DNA of 64,000 bases from Streptomyces sp. TLI_105 (GCF_900105415.1 NZ_FNSM01000001.1:4430501-4494500), one strand, 5' to 3'; positions 43,438 through 54,255 are shown, counted from the stretch's first letter. Numbers and translations are program-made. Notes: generated from the letters alone by a model not told the origin.

Positions 43438-43919
43438 ACGGACGAGCGTGCCACAGTGGAGGCCTTCTCCAGTGCCGGGCGCGACTCCGGACGGGGGTGC
43501 GGCTTCGCGTTCTGCATGATCGCCGCCGTCTGCTTGGCGGAGGCGATGGACCTCTCCGGCGGCTTGACCTTCTTGAACTTGGCGACGGCGATCGCCGCGA
43601 GGAGGCTCGCGACCAGCACGTTGAAGGCGAAGGACAGCAGGAAGCACCAGACGAGGTTCCAGCCCCCGTTGCCGTTGTGCCCGCCGGTCCAGGTGTTGAT
43701 GGCGTACGCGAGCGCGAAGCTCAGCATCGGCAGCGAGAAGAGCAGCACCACGGCGGCCGCGATGCCCGCCGCGCTGCCGATCGCGCCACGCTTGACGTCC
43801 TGTCGGATCTCGGCCTTGGCCAGGGCGATCTCGTCGTGCACCAGCGCGGACATCTCGGCGGTCGCCGAGGCGACCAGCTGACCGAGGCTGCGCTCGGTGC
43901 CGTCGAACGGGTCGCTCAT
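43434..43919 (-). CDS. holin-X-like (PF07332) membrane protein
   Basis: 161 residues. LGQLVASATAEMSALVHDEIALAKAEI is the family's amphipathic helix; two transmembrane segments follow at about 47-70 and 85-113, then a basic tail. Such actinobacterial phage-holin superfamily III proteins are chromosomal, not phage genes; their role is unknown. GGAGAGGG precedes the ATG. It corresponds to Rv3669 beside EphE in mycobacteria, and is encoded 38 bp downstream of nhaA on the same strand. Confidence 0.87.
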   Translation of the reverse strand: MSDPFDGTERSLGQLVASATAEMSALVHDEIALAKAEIRQDVKRGAIGSAAGIAAAVVLLFSLPMLSFALAYAINTWTGGHNGNGGWNLVWCFLLSFAFNVLVASLLAAIAVAKFKKVKPPERSIASAKQTAAIMQNAKPHPRPESRPALEKASTVARSSV

Positions 43920-43957
43920 CGCTGCTCCCTCTCCTTGTGTCTACGGTCCGACTCAGA

Positions 43958-45346
43958 TCATGCCGGACGGTCGGCGCCGTCGCGCGATGCCCCCGCCAGT
44001 TGGGCGCGCTCCCGGTGTTCCGCCGCCTTCCGCTCGTAGATCTCGGCCATCCTCAGGTGGTACTCGGGATCGTCCTGTTCGTAGATGTCGGGGATGCCGT
44101 CCTCGTCGTCGTCGCGCTCCTCGTCCGCGCAGAGCGTCTGGTACTTCCGGACCCGCAGCTTCAGCAGGACGGAGGCGAGGACGGCCGCGACGAGCGAGCC
44201 GATCAGGACGGCGGCCTTCACCTCGTCGGTGAGGGCGGCGTCCCCGGCGAAGGCGAGTTCGCCGATGAGGAGCGAGACGGTGAAGCCGATTCCGGCGAGG
44301 GTGGCGACGGCGAACACGTCGGGCCAGGCCAGGTCCGGGTTGAGCTCCGCCCGGGTGAAGCGGGCGGCGAGCCAGGTGCCGCCGAAGATGCCGATCGCCT
44401 TGCCGACGACGAGACCGAGGACCACGCCGAGGGTGACCGGCTGGGTGAAGACGTCGTGGATCGCGCCGCCGGAGATGCTCACCCCGGCGGAGAAGAGCGC
44501 GAAGAGGGGCACGGCGAGCCCGGCCGAGAGCGGCCGGACCAGGTGCTCGATGTGCTCGCCGGGGGAGTGCTTCTCGCCCTCCCGGGTGGTGCAGCGGAGC
44601 ATCAGGCCCATGGCGACGCCGGCGATCGTGGCGTGGACGCCGCTGTTGTACATCAGGCCCCAGATGACCAGGGCCAGCGGCACGTACACGTACCAGCCGC
44701 GGACGTCCTTGCGGAGCAGCAGCCAGAAGACGACGAGTCCGGCGGCGGCGCCGCCGAGCGCGGCGAAGTTCAGGTCGCTGGTGAAGAAGATCGCGATGAT
44801 CAGGATCGCGAACAGGTCGTCGACGACGGCGAGGGTGAGCAGGAAGGCGCGCAGCGCGGACGGCAGCGAGGTGCCGATGACGGCGAGGACGGCGAGTGCG
44901 AAGGCGATGTCGGTCGCGGTGGGCACGGCCCAGCCGTCCAGGGAGCCGTCGCCGAGGGTGTTGACCAGGGTGTAGACGAGGGCGGGGGCCGCCATGCCGC
45001 AGAGCGCGGCGACGACGGGGAGCATCGCGGCCTTGGGGTCGCGCAGCTCGCCCGCGACGAGCTCGCGCTTGAGCTCGATGCCGGCGACGAAGAAGAAGAC
45101 CGCGAGGAGGCCGTCGGCGGCCCAGTGCTGGATCGACAGGTCGAGGCCGAGGGCGGCGGGGCCTATGTGGAAGTCCCGTACGGACTCGTAACCGGCGCCG
45201 AGCGTGTTCGCCCAGACGAGGGCGGCGACGGCGGCGAGGAGCAGCAGGACGCCGCCGACGGTCTCGGTGCGCAGGGCGTCGGCGATGTACCGCCGCTCGG
45301 GCAGCGAGAGGCGGCCGAGGAACTTGCGGTCGTTGGACACGGACAC
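43958..45346 (-). CDS. nhaA: Na+/H+ antiporter NhaA
   Basis: 462 residues with 11-12 transmembrane segments. LAVFFFVAGIELKRELV, PTATDIAFALAVLAVIG and LAVVDDLFAILIIAIFF contain the ion-binding aspartates; GIGFTVSLLI is the last conserved helix. The tail (about 60 residues, DDDEDGIPDIYEQDDPEY...) is charged and hydrophilic and not part of the core family. It exports Na+ in exchange for protons. GTG 45346 is supported by GGAGG seven bases upstream, against the longer upstream ATG. nhaA is not part of the mycobacterial version of this block. Confidence 0.93.
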   Translation of the reverse strand: MSVSNDRKFLGRLSLPERRYIADALRTETVGGVLLLLAAVAALVWANTLGAGYESVRDFHIGPAALGLDLSIQHWAADGLLAVFFFVAGIELKRELVAGELRDPKAAMLPVVAALCGMAAPALVYTLVNTLGDGSLDGWAVPTATDIAFALAVLAVIGTSLPSALRAFLLTLAVVDDLFAILIIAIFFTSDLNFAALGGAAAGLVVFWLLLRKDVRGWYVYVPLALVIWGLMYNSGVHATIAGVAMGLMLRCTTREGEKHSPGEHIEHLVRPLSAGLAVPLFALFSAGVSISGGAIHDVFTQPVTLGVVLGLVVGKAIGIFGGTWLAARFTRAELNPDLAWPDVFAVATLAGIGFTVSLLIGELAFAGDAALTDEVKAAVLIGSLVAAVLASVLLKLRVRKYQTLCADEERDDDEDGIPDIYEQDDPEYHLRMAEIYERKAAEHRERAQLAGASRDGADRPA

Positions 45347-45544
45347 GTGGGGGACCTCCGTCGGGCAGGCAGGGCGAAGCACATGCCGACCAGACTTCCC
45401 GGCTCACCTGGGTCTTTCTGTCGCGTTCCTGACGCGATCCTTACTTTACCTAACGAGCCCGGGGTGTGTCCGGCGAGATTCACTTTAGGGAGATATGAGG
45501 CTTTCGTCCCGTCGGATGCGAGGTGTGGACCGCGGGGTGCGCGA

Positions 45545-45575
45545 ACGCCCGCCCCGAGCGGCTCGGGACGGGCGT
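45545..45575 (-). terminator. terminator of acs
   Basis: Two 15-base arms (ACGCCCG..CCGAGC and GCTCGG..CGGGCGT) with one mismatch and a one-base centre, 25 bp beyond the acs stop. Confidence 0.7.
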
Positions 45576-45600
45576 CCGTGTCGTACGCGCGAGCTGCCGC

Positions 45601-47556
<1,956 letters not shown>

Positions 47557-47605
47557 GACATCTCCCTTTCCCAGGGCGTCCTCTGTGCGTATGTGTCCCG
47601 CGTCA

Positions 47606-47635
47606 TAGCTCATCAGTCAGATGCCCGGGTGACAA
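47606..47635 (-). promoter_or_regulatory. candidate acs promoter
   Basis: On the reverse strand TTGTCA (47635-47630) and GAGCTA (47611-47606) are separated by 18 bp, a plausible vegetative promoter with a leader of about 45 bases. Confidence 0.4.
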
Positions 47636-47682
47636 GAGCCTCCAGGAAATTGGTTTAGACCTGTGAGCGGGCTGACGCGCGG

Positions 47683-47720
47683 GTGGCCCCTTCTTCCCGA
47701 GCGGTGGGAGAAGGGGCCAC
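47683..47720 (-). terminator. terminator of the SulP-carbonic anhydrase gene
   Basis: GTGGCCCCTTCTTCCC (47683-47698) pairs with 47706-47720 with one bulge around a seven-base loop, about 105 bp beyond the stop and after the repeat array. Confidence 0.7.
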
Positions 47721-47750
47721 ACAGTCTCACGGCCGGGGAGACCGGAAGGT

Positions 47751-47840
47751 TCAGGACGCGCGCGCCACCGGTGTCGCGGTCGCCGGGGTCGGGACGCGCG
47801 CCACCGGTGTCGGGGTCGCCGGGTTCAGGACGCGCGCGCC
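47751..47840. repeat. tandem repeat of 36-38 bp covering the SulP-CA gene 3' end
   Basis: Copies of TCrGGACGCGCGC(GC)C start at 47751, 47789 and 47825, with CACCGGTGTCGsGGTCGCCGGG between them. The copy at 47825 holds the true stop (TCA, reverse strand); the outermost copy still has TCA and the middle one reads TCG. Confidence 0.75.
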
Positions 47841-50197
47841 GCCTCCAGGTGGTCCGTGGGCACGTCCCGGGTCGCCGCTTCGAGGGAATCCGTCGGCATC
47901 ACCCGCGTGAAGACGTCGTCGTAACCGTGCACCTCGTCCGTCCCGGAGAGCAGGTACGCCTGTGCCTCGCCCACGTGGAAGTACACGCCGTGCAGCGTGA
48001 GCGTGCCCTCGGCCAGCCGGCGCGCGACCGGCTCGTACGCCCGCAGGTGCTCCAGCTGCTGGACCACGTTGGTCAGGCAGAGCTGCTCGACCGCGTCGGC
48101 CGGAAGGCGCCCGGAGATCCGGGCCCAGGCGTGCCGCCGGCTCGCCATCCGCTCCAGGCTGGGCCGGCCGTGGCGCAGCCAGCGGCGGAGCGGGGTCGGC
48201 GGGTCGTCCGGGCTGCCGCCCAGCAGGGCCTGCATCGCGCCGCAGCCGGAGTGGCCGCAGACGGTGATCGACTCCACCCGCAGCACCTCCACCGCGTACT
48301 CGATCGCCGCCGCCACCGAGTCGTCCCCGCTCTCCTCGCCGGGGAGCGGGACGAGATTGCCGACGTTGCGCACGGTGAAGAGGTCACCCGGGCCGCTGGA
48401 GGTGATCATGCTGGTGACGAGACGGGAGTCGGAGCAGGTCAGGAAGAGCTGCGAGGGCCGCTGCCCCTCCCGGGCGAGCCGCGCGAGCTCGTCCCGCACC
48501 AGCGGGGCGGTGTTCCGCTGGAACTTGCCGATGCCGCTCGCGAGGTGCAGCCCCGTCGTCCGTCTGGTCTCGGTCGGCTTCTCCCCGCACTGGTGGTTGT
48601 GCCAGGGCGTCCAGGGGCGGCAGCAGGGGTGCGAGGCGGAGTCGGTGACGGGCGCGGGCTCGGCGATCCGGGCACCGGACGGCCCGGTGGTCTCGACCGT
48701 CCCGCCGTGGGCGAGGTGCCCGGCGGTCCAGTCGCTCAGCGCCTCGTAGGCGGCGTGGTCCATGAAGGACCCGTCGAGCTCGATCACCACGTCGGAGCCC
48801 CGCGGCAGTTGGTGCAGCGCCCGGCTGAGCCGGGGCACGGCGAGGAAGGTCAGCTGGCCCCGGACGTGCAGCAGTTGGCGGCCGTCCCGCTCCTCCCGGG
48901 TGATCCGGGTGCGGGCGAGCCGGTGCAGGGCGACCGCGATGGCCACGGCGATGCCGAGGGCGACGCCCTCCAGGATGCCGACGAGGACGACGCCGGCCAG
49001 CGTCACCGCGTAGACGACGACCTCGCGGTGCCGGGTGACCGTACGGATGTGGGTGATGCTCACCATCTGGATGCCGACCACCATGACGAGGGCGGCGAGG
49101 GCGGGCAGCGGGATCAGGTCGAGCACCGGCACGAGCAGGAGGGCGGCGAGCACGATCCACAGACCGTGCAGCATGGTCGAGGCGCGACTCACGGCGCCCG
49201 CCGAGACGTTGGCGACGCTGCGGACCGCGACCCCGGCGACCGGGAGGCCGCCGAGCGCCCCGGAGACCATGTTGGCCGCGCCCTGTCCGGCGAGCTCGCG
49301 GTCGAGACGGGAGCGGGGGACGCCCTGGCCGCGGTCCCCTCGGGCGGCGACCAGCTTGTCGACCGCGACGGCCGACAGCAGCGACTGCACGCTGGTGACG
49401 AGCGTGATCGTGAGCACGCCCGCCGCGATGCCGAGGACCGGGCCCTCGGGCAGGCCGGGCAGGGCGTGGCTGCTCCAGGACGGCAGGTCCACGCGCGGCA
49501 CGGCGAGCCCGGCGAAGGCGGCCACGGCCGTCGCCCCGGCCACCGCGACGAGCGCGGCGGGGACCTTCCGTACGAGCCGCCCCGCACGCCCCGGCAGGCG
49601 CGGCCAGCACAGCAGCACGGCCACGGTGAGGGCGCTGATGACGAGCGCCTCCGGGTGGACGCGCGCCAACTGGGCGGGCAGTCCGAGGACGTTGTCCACG
49701 GCGGAGCTCTGCGGGGTGCCGCCGAGCACGATGTGGAGCTGGGCGAGGGCGATGGTGACGCCGATGCCGGCCAGCATGCCGTGCACGATCGCGGGTGAGA
49801 CGGCGAGCGCCGAGCGGGCCACGCGCAGGGCCGACAGTGCGAGTTGGGCGAGGCCGGCGAGAACGGTGATGGCGCAGGTGGTGCGCCAGCCGTACTTCTG
49901 GATGAGCTCGGCGGTCACGACGGTGAGTCCGGCGGCGGGGCCGCTCACCTGGAGCGGGGAGCCGCCGAACCGGCCGGCCACGAGGCCGCCGACGGCGGCG
50001 GCCACCAGTCCGGCCTGGAGCGGGGCTCCGGTGGCGAGTGCGATGCCGAGCGAGAGCGGCAGCGCGATCAGGAAGACGGCGACGGACGCGGAGACGTCGG
50101 CGCCGGCGAGGCGGAAGCGGCGGGGTCCGTCCGGCGGGCTGTGAGGCCGCTGGATCCGGGGCCGGTTGGTCGTGCGGGCAGGGGTACAGAGGGTCAT
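47825..50197 (-). CDS. SulP anion permease fused to STAS and beta-carbonic anhydrase
   Basis: 790 residues. About 30-430 form the SulP transporter (LALPLSLGIALATGAP-like start, GPAAGLTVV, 10-12 membrane helices), about 440-510 a STAS domain (VRGQLTFLAVPRLSRAL, VVIELDGSFMDHAA) and about 560-770 a beta-carbonic anhydrase with zinc ligands in LFLTCSDSR and CGHSGCGAM. Permeases fused this way are thought to take up bicarbonate and couple it to CO2 conversion. The tail repeats a PTDxLEAA unit twice. GGAGGAGACGGGAAC precedes the ATG. The stop lies in a tandem repeat. A deacetylase-like lipoprotein is divergent. Confidence 0.92.
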   Translation of the reverse strand: MTLCTPARTTNRPRIQRPHSPPDGPRRFRLAGADVSASVAVFLIALPLSLGIALATGAPLQAGLVAAAVGGLVAGRFGGSPLQVSGPAAGLTVVTAELIQKYGWRTTCAITVLAGLAQLALSALRVARSALAVSPAIVHGMLAGIGVTIALAQLHIVLGGTPQSSAVDNVLGLPAQLARVHPEALVISALTVAVLLCWPRLPGRAGRLVRKVPAALVAVAGATAVAAFAGLAVPRVDLPSWSSHALPGLPEGPVLGIAAGVLTITLVTSVQSLLSAVAVDKLVAARGDRGQGVPRSRLDRELAGQGAANMVSGALGGLPVAGVAVRSVANVSAGAVSRASTMLHGLWIVLAALLLVPVLDLIPLPALAALVMVVGIQMVSITHIRTVTRHREVVVYAVTLAGVVLVGILEGVALGIAVAIAVALHRLARTRITREERDGRQLLHVRGQLTFLAVPRLSRALHQLPRGSDVVIELDGSFMDHAAYEALSDWTAGHLAHGGTVETTGPSGARIAEPAPVTDSASHPCCRPWTPWHNHQCGEKPTETRRTTGLHLASGIGKFQRNTAPLVRDELARLAREGQRPSQLFLTCSDSRLVTSMITSSGPGDLFTVRNVGNLVPLPGEESGDDSVAAAIEYAVEVLRVESITVCGHSGCGAMQALLGGSPDDPPTPLRRWLRHGRPSLERMASRRHAWARISGRLPADAVEQLCLTNVVQQLEHLRAYEPVARRLAEGTLTLHGVYFHVGEAQAYLLSGTDEVHGYDDVFTRVMPTDSLEAATRDVPTDHLEAARAS

Positions 50198-50370
50198 GTT
50201 CCCGTCTCCTCCGGGGCAGCGCGGTCGCGGCTCGTGCGGGGTGCAGCGGCGGGATTCGCGAGACCCTCCGGGTGATCTACGTGTTCGAGTGGAGGATCAA
50301 CGCTCAGTAAATGGATCGTAATGGAGAGTAAAGACTGCGGCATTATTTTCGGGGCAAACGGGGCAATGAT

Positions 50371-50386
50371 TCACCGGTTCCGGTGA
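50371..50386. promoter_or_regulatory. palindrome in the divergent SulP-CA/deacetylase region
   Basis: TCACCGG-TT-CCGGTGA is a perfect 7-bp dyad with a two-base centre, in a 290-bp AT-rich divergent region, about 175 bp before the SulP-CA start and 105 bp before the lipoprotein start. Confidence 0.45.
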
Positions 50387-50489
50387 CAGAACGTGCGCAT
50401 GCCGCTTGTCGCTGGCGACCCCCGGTCCTCGTGGTGCGACGTTTACGCCGCTTGTACGGAAATCCGAGGATCTGAGGAGAGGTGCGCGG

Positions 50490-51791
50490 ATGTCAGCCGC
50501 CCGCAGAACGACCACTGTCCGGAGGAAGGCGCTTGCCGTCGGCGTCCTCACCCTCGCCCTCGCCACCGGCCTCGCCGGCTGCTCGGGCTCCGACGACACC
50601 GCCACGAAGGGCACCTCGGGCGACGCGGGCGCCGAGAAGGGACCGGCCGCGGCCCCGAAGACCGCGCCCCGGCTGATCGGCGACGGCTCGACCGCCTTCA
50701 CCGGCGCCCAGCCCCACCAGCCGGTCTGGCAGAAGCTCAAGCCCGGCGAGACCCCGCCGCAGTTCGTGGTCTTCTCCTGGGACGGCGCCGGCGAGGACAG
50801 CCAGAAGCTGTTCTCCCACTTCCGCGCGGTCGGCAAGAAGTACGACGCCACCATGACGTACTTCCTCAGCGGCGTGTACCTGCTGCCGGAGGAGAAGCGG
50901 GAGCTCTACGACCCGCCGCAGCACAGCCCCGGCCGCTCCGACATCGGCTTCAACGACGTCGAGGGCATCCGCGCCACCGTCCGCGAACTGCGCGGCGCGT
51001 GGCAGGAGGGCAACGAGATCGGCACCCACTTCAACGGCCACTTCTGCGGGAAGGAGGGCGGCGTCGGCAACTGGTCGGTCGAGGACTGGAAGAGCGAGAT
51101 CGACCAGGCCAAGTCCTTCGTCAAGCACTGGAAGACCAACGCCGGCCTGCGCGCCGAGCAGCCGCTGCCCTTCGACTACGAGAAGGAGCTCGTCGGCGCC
51201 CGCACCCCCTGCCTGGAGGGCCGGAAGAACTTCGTCCAGGCGGCGGCGCAGATGGGCTTCCGCTATGACACCAGCGGCGTCAACGACCAGATCTGGCCCA
51301 AGAAGGACCTGGGCCTGTGGGACCTGTCGATGCAGCTCGTACCCGTCCCGGGGCGCGCCTTCCAGACGCTCTCCATGGACTACAACTTCCTGGTGAACCA
51401 GTCGGGTACGACCCAGGGCGACCCCTCCCGGCACCGCTACTGGGGCGACCAGATGCGCGACGGCCTGGTGCAGGCCTTCGAGCGCTCCTACCGGGGCAAC
51501 CGCGCGCCGCTGATCATCGGCAACCACTTCGAGTCCTGGAACGGCGGCACGTACATGCGGGCCGTCGAGGAGACCATCGCCACCGTCTGCGTGCAGAAGG
51601 ACGTCAAGTGCGTGTCCTTCCGCCAGCTCGCCGACTGGCTCGACGCCCAGGACCCCGACGTCATCGCCAAGATGCGCACCCTGAAGGTCGGCGAGGCGCC
51701 GGCGGGCGGCTGGAAGGCCTTCCTCGCCCCCCAGCCGGCCGCCCCGGCAGGCGCCCCGGCCAAGGGCGCCCAGCAGACCGAACGCCACTGA
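50490..51791 (+). CDS. lipoprotein with NodB-like polysaccharide deacetylase fold
   Basis: 433 residues. A signal peptide with lipobox LAGC (cysteine about residue 31) marks a surface lipoprotein. The catalytic domain has FVVFSWDGAGED in place of TFDDG, GTHFNGHFCGK in place of SHTxxH, and GNHFESWNGG near the end; it is a remote member of the carbohydrate esterase 4/GH57-like group. Substrate unknown, possibly cell-wall glycan. ATG 50490 follows GAGGAGAGG; the open frame upstream is not supported. The C-terminus is Ala/Pro-rich. Confidence 0.8.
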   Translation: MSAARRTTTVRRKALAVGVLTLALATGLAGCSGSDDTATKGTSGDAGAEKGPAAAPKTAPRLIGDGSTAFTGAQPHQPVWQKLKPGETPPQFVVFSWDGAGEDSQKLFSHFRAVGKKYDATMTYFLSGVYLLPEEKRELYDPPQHSPGRSDIGFNDVEGIRATVRELRGAWQEGNEIGTHFNGHFCGKEGGVGNWSVEDWKSEIDQAKSFVKHWKTNAGLRAEQPLPFDYEKELVGARTPCLEGRKNFVQAAAQMGFRYDTSGVNDQIWPKKDLGLWDLSMQLVPVPGRAFQTLSMDYNFLVNQSGTTQGDPSRHRYWGDQMRDGLVQAFERSYRGNRAPLIIGNHFESWNGGTYMRAVEETIATVCVQKDVKCVSFRQLADWLDAQDPDVIAKMRTLKVGEAPAGGWKAFLAPQPAAPAGAPAKGAQQTERH

Positions 51792-51833
51792 GCCCGGCCG
51801 TCGACGTCAGGCGGGCCGATCGGCCTTCGGGGG

Positions 51834-52820
51834 TCAAGCGGGCTGAACGGCACTGAGCCCTTCGTCCAGTACGAAGTCGGGGTCGACCTGCGACGCCAGG
51901 TCGGCCCCGGTCTTGGCGTTGCCCCAGCTCTCCGCGTTGCGCAGATGGAAGTGGACCATCTGGCGCGTGTAGCGCTCCCAATCGCGGTGGGCGTACGAGT
52001 CGTCCGCCGCGTCCTGGAGGGCCTGGAGCGCCATGCGGTTCTCCGCCTCCAGGAGCTCGAAGCGGGGCGGACGGCCCTTCTCCATCGCGCGGACCCAGTC
52101 CGAGTGCCCCACCGCCACCAGCAGGTCCTCGCCGACCTCCTCGCGCAGGAAGTCGAGGTCGTCCTGGCCCTGCACCTTGTTGCCGACGACCTTGAGCGCC
52201 ACGCCGAAGTCCCGCGCGTACTCCTTGTACTGACGGTAGACCGAGACTCCCTTGAGGGTCGGCTCGGCGACCAGGAAGGTCATGTCGAAGCGGGTGAAGA
52301 GACCCGACGCGAAGGAGTCCGAACCCGCCGTCATGTCGACGACCACGTACTCGTCGGCCCCGTCGACCAGGTGGTTGAGGCAGAGCTCCACCGCGCCGAC
52401 CTTGGAGTGGTAGCAGGAGACCCCGAGGTCCGACTCGGTGAAGGGCCCGGTCGCCATCAGTCGGATCTCGCCGTCGTCGAGCGGGACCGGACGCGCGCAC
52501 GCCTCGTACACCGGGTTGTGCTCGCGGACCCGCAGCAGCCGCGAACCCTCCCCGGGCGGCGTCGTCTTGATCATCGTGTCGGCGGAGGCGATCCGCGGAT
52601 TGCTGCCCCGCAGGTACTCCTTGATGAGCGGCAGATGCGCGCCCATCGCGGGCAGCGCGGCGGCCTCCGCCTCGGACAGGCCGAGCGCGGCGCCCAGGTG
52701 CTGGTTGATGTCGGCGTCGACGGCGACGACCGGCGCTTCGTTGGCGGCGAGGTGGCGGATGAAGAGCGAGGACAGCGTGGTCTTGCCGCTGCCGCCCTTC
52801 CCCACGAAAGCGATCTTCAT
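51834..52820 (-). CDS. MinD/CooC-like P-loop ATPase
   Basis: 328 residues. The deviant Walker A motif GKGGSGKTTLSSLF is at residues 7-20, followed by VVAVDADINQHLGAALGL, a DMTAGSDSFASGL switch II-like segment and VVGNKVQGQDDL (base-binding). The closest known relatives are CooC-type ATPases that load metal cofactors and MinD/ParA proteins. ATG 52820 is chosen; GTG 52826 would add two residues. It is divergent from the Fic-like gene with about 100 bp between starts, suggesting a joint function. Conserved next to ssd in streptomycetes as far as I recall, but not in mycobacteria. Confidence 0.85.
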   Translation of the reverse strand: MKIAFVGKGGSGKTTLSSLFIRHLAANEAPVVAVDADINQHLGAALGLSEAEAAALPAMGAHLPLIKEYLRGSNPRIASADTMIKTTPPGEGSRLLRVREHNPVYEACARPVPLDDGEIRLMATGPFTESDLGVSCYHSKVGAVELCLNHLVDGADEYVVVDMTAGSDSFASGLFTRFDMTFLVAEPTLKGVSVYRQYKEYARDFGVALKVVGNKVQGQDDLDFLREEVGEDLLVAVGHSDWVRAMEKGRPPRFELLEAENRMALQALQDAADDSYAHRDWERYTRQMVHFHLRNAESWGNAKTGADLASQVDPDFVLDEGLSAVQPA

Positions 52821-52922
52821 GTTCACCTAGCGTAGCGGCACGATCGCACCTCGTGGTCAAGCTGCGTGAAGAAGACCACTCCATCGTGGGGCGGGGCCCC
52901 GAGGCGCGTAGCCTCCCTACCT

Positions 52923-53765
52923 ATGAGTACGCACGCCTCTGACCCCTTGGCCGCCCTCGGCTCCCTGCCGGGCGTCGCCGAAGCGGTGGACTCCGTACGC
53001 AAGGCCGTCGACCGGGTCTACGGCCACCGCGTGATGCGCCGCCGCAGCAACGAGATCTCCTCCGAGGCGGCCCTGCGCGGCGCGCGCGGCTCAGCCGCCC
53101 TGTCCGGGGCCGACTGGGCCCTGGAGGAGGTCCGTCGGCGCACGGACTTCAGCGCCGACGCCGAGGCCCGCACCGTCGGTGCCGCCCTGCGCCTCGGCGC
53201 TGAGGCCGGGCAGCTGCTCTCCATCTGGCGCCAGTCGCCCCTGCGCGTGCTCGCCCGGCTGCACCTGGTCGCCGCCGGCGACGCGGCCCTCCCGGCCGGT
53301 ACCGGTGTCGGCGACCCCGTGGGACGGCCCCGGCTGGACGGCGAGACGGTCGACGAACCCCTGATCGACCTCCCGCTGCCGACGCCCGCCGAGGTCGCGG
53401 GACGGCTCGACGGCCTCGCCGAACTGATCGTCGTGGGCAGCGAGGCCCCGGCCCTCGTCACGGCCTCCGTGGTGCACGGCGAACTGCTCGCGCTGCGCCC
53501 CTTCACCTCGTACAACGGCCTCGTCGCGCGGGCGGCCGAGCGGATCGCGCTAATCGGCAGCGGCCTCGACCCCAAGGCCGTCTGTCCGGCCGAGGTCGGC
53601 CACGCGGAACAGGGCCGGGCCGCGTACCTCGCCGCCTTCGAGGGGTACCTGTCGGGCACCCCGGAGGGCGTGGGTGCCTGGATCGCGCACTGTGGACGCT
53701 CGGTCGAGCTGGGAGTCCGGGAGTCGACGGCCGTCTGCGAGGCCCTCCAGCGCGGCGCCGCCTGA
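52923..53765 (+). CDS. Fic-fold protein with degenerate active-site motif
   Basis: 280 residues, all-helical. Fic enzymes have HPFx[D/E]GNGRxxR; here the same place (residues 192-205) reads RPFTSYNGLVARAA, so the catalytic histidine is Arg, the metal acid is missing and the GN pair is swapped, while the final arginine remains. An inhibitory (S/T)xxxE(G/N)-type helix is not obvious, although RRSNEISSEA near residue 40 is suggestive. AMPylation by the usual mechanism is unlikely. TAGCCT (52909-52914) lies eight bases before the ATG with no Shine-Dalgarno. It is divergent from a MinD-like ATPase. Confidence 0.75.
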   Translation: MSTHASDPLAALGSLPGVAEAVDSVRKAVDRVYGHRVMRRRSNEISSEAALRGARGSAALSGADWALEEVRRRTDFSADAEARTVGAALRLGAEAGQLLSIWRQSPLRVLARLHLVAAGDAALPAGTGVGDPVGRPRLDGETVDEPLIDLPLPTPAEVAGRLDGLAELIVVGSEAPALVTASVVHGELLALRPFTSYNGLVARAAERIALIGSGLDPKAVCPAEVGHAEQGRAAYLAAFEGYLSGTPEGVGAWIAHCGRSVELGVRESTAVCEALQRGAA

Positions 53766-53823
53766 CCCTGCCCCTCGCGGGCCGTCCGGTCTTCGTGGGC
53801 GGCCTGGCCCTCGCGAGTCGGCC

Positions 53824-53975
53824 TGGCTCTCATGGGGCGACCGGGCCCCCGTGGGGCGGTCGGGCTCTCATGGGTCGGCCAGGTCCTTGTAGGGCGGTTG
53901 GGCTCTCATGGGTCGCCCGGGCCCTCGCGGGGCGGTCGGGCTCTCATGGGTCGGACAGGTCCGGAAATGGGTTGC
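53824..53975. repeat. 38-bp tandem repeat, four copies, after the Fic gene
   Basis: GGGCTCTCATGGGTCG (first copy TGGCTCTCATGGGGCG) recurs at 53824, 53862, 53900 and 53938, exactly 38 bp apart, linked by GGGCGGTCG-type sequence. Thirty-eight is not a multiple of three and no coding function is visible. Confidence 0.85.
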
Positions 53976-54255
53976 GGCGGCACCAGTCCTGGTACCGCCG
54001 CTGGCACGTCCACCCAGTTACCAAGCGTCCTCGATATGTGCCCATCAGGCCGGGAACTTTGCCCGTGGCCTGGTGCGGCTGGCCCGTAATCGACGGGTCG
54101 ACGTCGCGTGGGTGCCCGGTTTCAGTGCTAGGTCCGTGGGGCCTTCATGCTCAACAGGTGATCCTCTCGGATGTCCTCGGTCTCGCGGGCCTGCTTCCTT
54201 TCTACTCCTGTCCGGGTGGAAGCGAAAGTGGTGGCTCCACTTCTCTGCCGATTGC
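53974..54255. other. intergenic region with a 13-bp hairpin, no gene seen
   Basis: GCGGCGGCACCAG (53974-53986) pairs with 53989-54001 with one mismatch, a likely terminator of the Fic gene. The following 250 bp are less GC-rich than coding sequence and show no supported gene, although convergent genes rarely leave so much space. A small RNA cannot be excluded. Confidence 0.5.

Noticed and set aside
43434..43919. Holin-like gene as a sign of a prophage
   Set aside because: No other phage gene is near; this family is a stable chromosomal neighbour of the epoxide hydrolase in actinobacteria.
53824..53975. The 38-bp repeat array as a CRISPR
   Set aside because: Repeats follow each other without unique spacers and there are no cas genes.
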